Source of the DNA: an uncultured Gammaproteobacteria bacterium
Lineage (GTDB): Bacteria > Pseudomonadota > Gammaproteobacteria > Xanthomonadales > Xanthomonadaceae
Direction: 5' to 3'
DNA length: 36,471 bases
NCBI GenBank assembly: GCA_946885735.1
Contig: CAMPGW010000020.1
Location: forward strand, 1-36,471
The translations under genes were made by a program, and so were the position numbers. Positions 35,644-36,471 of this stretch are shown here, piece by piece. Positions within the stretch are counted from its first letter, which is position 1. Each line of letters starts with the position of its first letter. The notes under the pieces are model-generated. The model was not told the DNA's origin, did no database searches, and saw nothing but the letters and a program-made list of their open reading frames with translations.

Positions 35644-36398
35644 CCGACGCGCCGCACACCGGCCCGCGGCTGGCGCTGGTGACCGGCGGGCTGGGCGGGA
35701 TCGGCCGCGCCACCTGCGAACGCCTGGCCGACGACGGCCTGCGGGTGATCGCGGCCGACCTGGCGCCGACGCCGGAGCGCCTGCGCGAATTCCTCGCCGC
35801 GATGGCGCCGCGCGCGGTGAGCTTCGAGCCGGTGGACGTCGCCGACGAAGCCTCCTGCGCCGCGCTGGCGGCGCGCCTGGCGCAGCGCGGCGAGCAGCCC
35901 GACGTGCTGGTCAATGCCGCCGGCATCACCCGCGACGTCACCCTGCGCAAGATGGAGCCCGCGCAATGGCGCGAGGTCATGCAGGTCAACCTCGACGGCG
36001 CCTTCCACCTGTGCCGCCTGTTCGTCGCTGGCATGTGCGACCGCGGCCATGGGCGCATCGTCAACATCGGCTCGATCGTCGGCCAGACCGGCGCCTTCGG
36101 CCAGTCCAACTACGCCGCCGCCAAGGCCGGGCTGCATGGCTTCACCATGGCGCTGGCGCGCGAGGTCGCCGCCCGCGGGGTCACCGTCAACACGCTCAGC
36201 CCCGGCTACGTGGACACGGCGATGACGCGGGCGATCCCCGAGGCGGTGCGCGAGCGCATCGTCGCGGCGATTCCGGTCGGGCGCATCGGCCAACCAGCCG
36301 ACATCGCGCGTGCGGTGTCCTTCCTGTGCGCGGATGCGGCGGGCTACCTCACCGGCGTCAACCTGCCGGTGAACGGCGGCCTGTTCATGGCCGGCTGA
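35640..36398 (+). CDS. phaB: Acetoacetyl-CoA reductase (PhaB), short-chain dehydrogenase
   Basis: A 252-residue SDR starting at GTG 35640 inside the phaR stop. The cofactor motif is TGGLGGIG (15-22), NAAG lies at 92-95, and the catalytic residues are Ser145, Tyr158 and Lys162. AGITRDVTLRKM, FGQSNYAAAKAGLHGFTMAL and VNGGLFM match PhaB closely. It reduces acetoacetyl-CoA to 3-hydroxybutyryl-CoA for polyhydroxybutyrate. Asp40 ends the second beta strand (RVIAAD), a position that favours NADH in SDRs, unlike NADPH-dependent PhaB of Cupriavidus. A FabG role in fatty acid synthesis is less likely given phaR. Confidence 0.88.
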   Translation: MTDAPHTGPRLALVTGGLGGIGRATCERLADDGLRVIAADLAPTPERLREFLAAMAPRAVSFEPVDVADEASCAALAARLAQRGEQPDVLVNAAGITRDVTLRKMEPAQWREVMQVNLDGAFHLCRLFVAGMCDRGHGRIVNIGSIVGQTGAFGQSNYAAAKAGLHGFTMALAREVAARGVTVNTLSPGYVDTAMTRAIPEAVRERIVAAIPVGRIGQPADIARAVSFLCADAAGYLTGVNLPVNGGLFMAG

Positions 36399-36410
36399 CG
36401 CCGGCGCGAG

Positions 36411-36471
36411 TCACAATTCGCGAACGACCCGAAAGCCGAGGCGCGCACTGGTGGCGTCCTCGTCCACCGGT
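36411..36471 (-). CDS. C-terminus of a SUMF1/formylglycine-generating-enzyme-like protein (cut by edge)
   Basis: The minus strand carries nineteen codons and a stop at 36411: PVDEDATSARLGFRVVREL. The ending LGFRVVR is characteristic of SUMF1-domain proteins (formylglycine-generating and related enzymes), where it closes the fold. The gene converges on phaB with 12 bp between the stops. The identity rests on this short tail alone. Confidence 0.55.
   Translation of the reverse strand, partial: PVDEDATSARLGFRVVREL

Overview
The window is GC-rich DNA with densely packed, mostly housekeeping genes. It looks like a gammaproteobacterial chromosome of the Xanthomonadales (Lysobacterales) type. Pointers are a FimX-type REC-PAS-GGDEF-EAL pilus regulator of 691 residues, a DksA with a very long Lys/Ala-rich N-terminal tail, a Pseudomonas-like spu polyamine locus, and EF-P with its lysine aminomutase. 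The order-level placement is inference; no rRNA or tRNA is present to anchor it.

Layout. 1-639: 5' end of a secreted FG-GAP/VCBS-repeat protein (minus strand, cut by the edge). 840-4117: helicase-exonuclease pair resembling MrfA/MrfB. 4118-6091: OPT-family transporter. 6136-18209: a two-armed putrescine locus. The leftward arm runs puuD, puuA, spuC, potF, potG, potH, potI, aldehyde dehydrogenase; the rightward arm is a second puuA-type ligase plus puuB. A 177-bp spacer between the arms carries back-to-back promoter candidates and TTGAT/GTTGA inverted repeats. A strong hairpin at 18221-18246 closes the rightward arm. 18283-19338: tailed DksA lacking the zinc-finger cysteines, with a good promoter. 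19426-20597: yidD and an M23 peptidase. 20551-24644: DUF3999 and DUF2339 membrane proteins. 24720-25688: folE2. 25733-29818: leftward cluster efp, SAH/MTA-type deaminase, ubiG, gph, squalene/phytoene-synthase-like protein. 29901-30932: epmB, divergent from its substrate gene efp. 31009-33084: fimX. 33112-33987: htpX. 34051-34965: gluQ. 35116-36398: phaR-phaB. 36411-36471: C-terminus of a probable formylglycine-generating-enzyme-like (SUMF1) protein entering from the right on the minus strand.

How the parts work together. The spu/puu locus should import putrescine (PotFGHI), glutamylate it (two GS-like ligases), oxidise it (PuuB, aldehyde dehydrogenase), and release GABA (PuuD), with SpuC as a transaminase route. 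EpmB modifies EF-P. PhaR and PhaB belong to polyhydroxyalkanoate metabolism. The nine 4-nt stop/start overlaps (ATGA, GTGA or TTGA), five of which use GTG, show pervasive translational coupling.

No wholly new multi-gene system was found. The best leads are the Cys-poor tailed DksA behind a promoter with a GC-rich discriminator, the 15-bp tandem repeat coding a basic tail on one polyamine ligase, the palindrome-rich divergent polyamine control region, the Asp-poor squalene-synthase-like protein beside ubiG, and a PhaB whose cofactor pocket suggests NADH. No intergenic stretch exceeds 300 bp; the longest are 640-839, 15338-15514 and 34966-35115.
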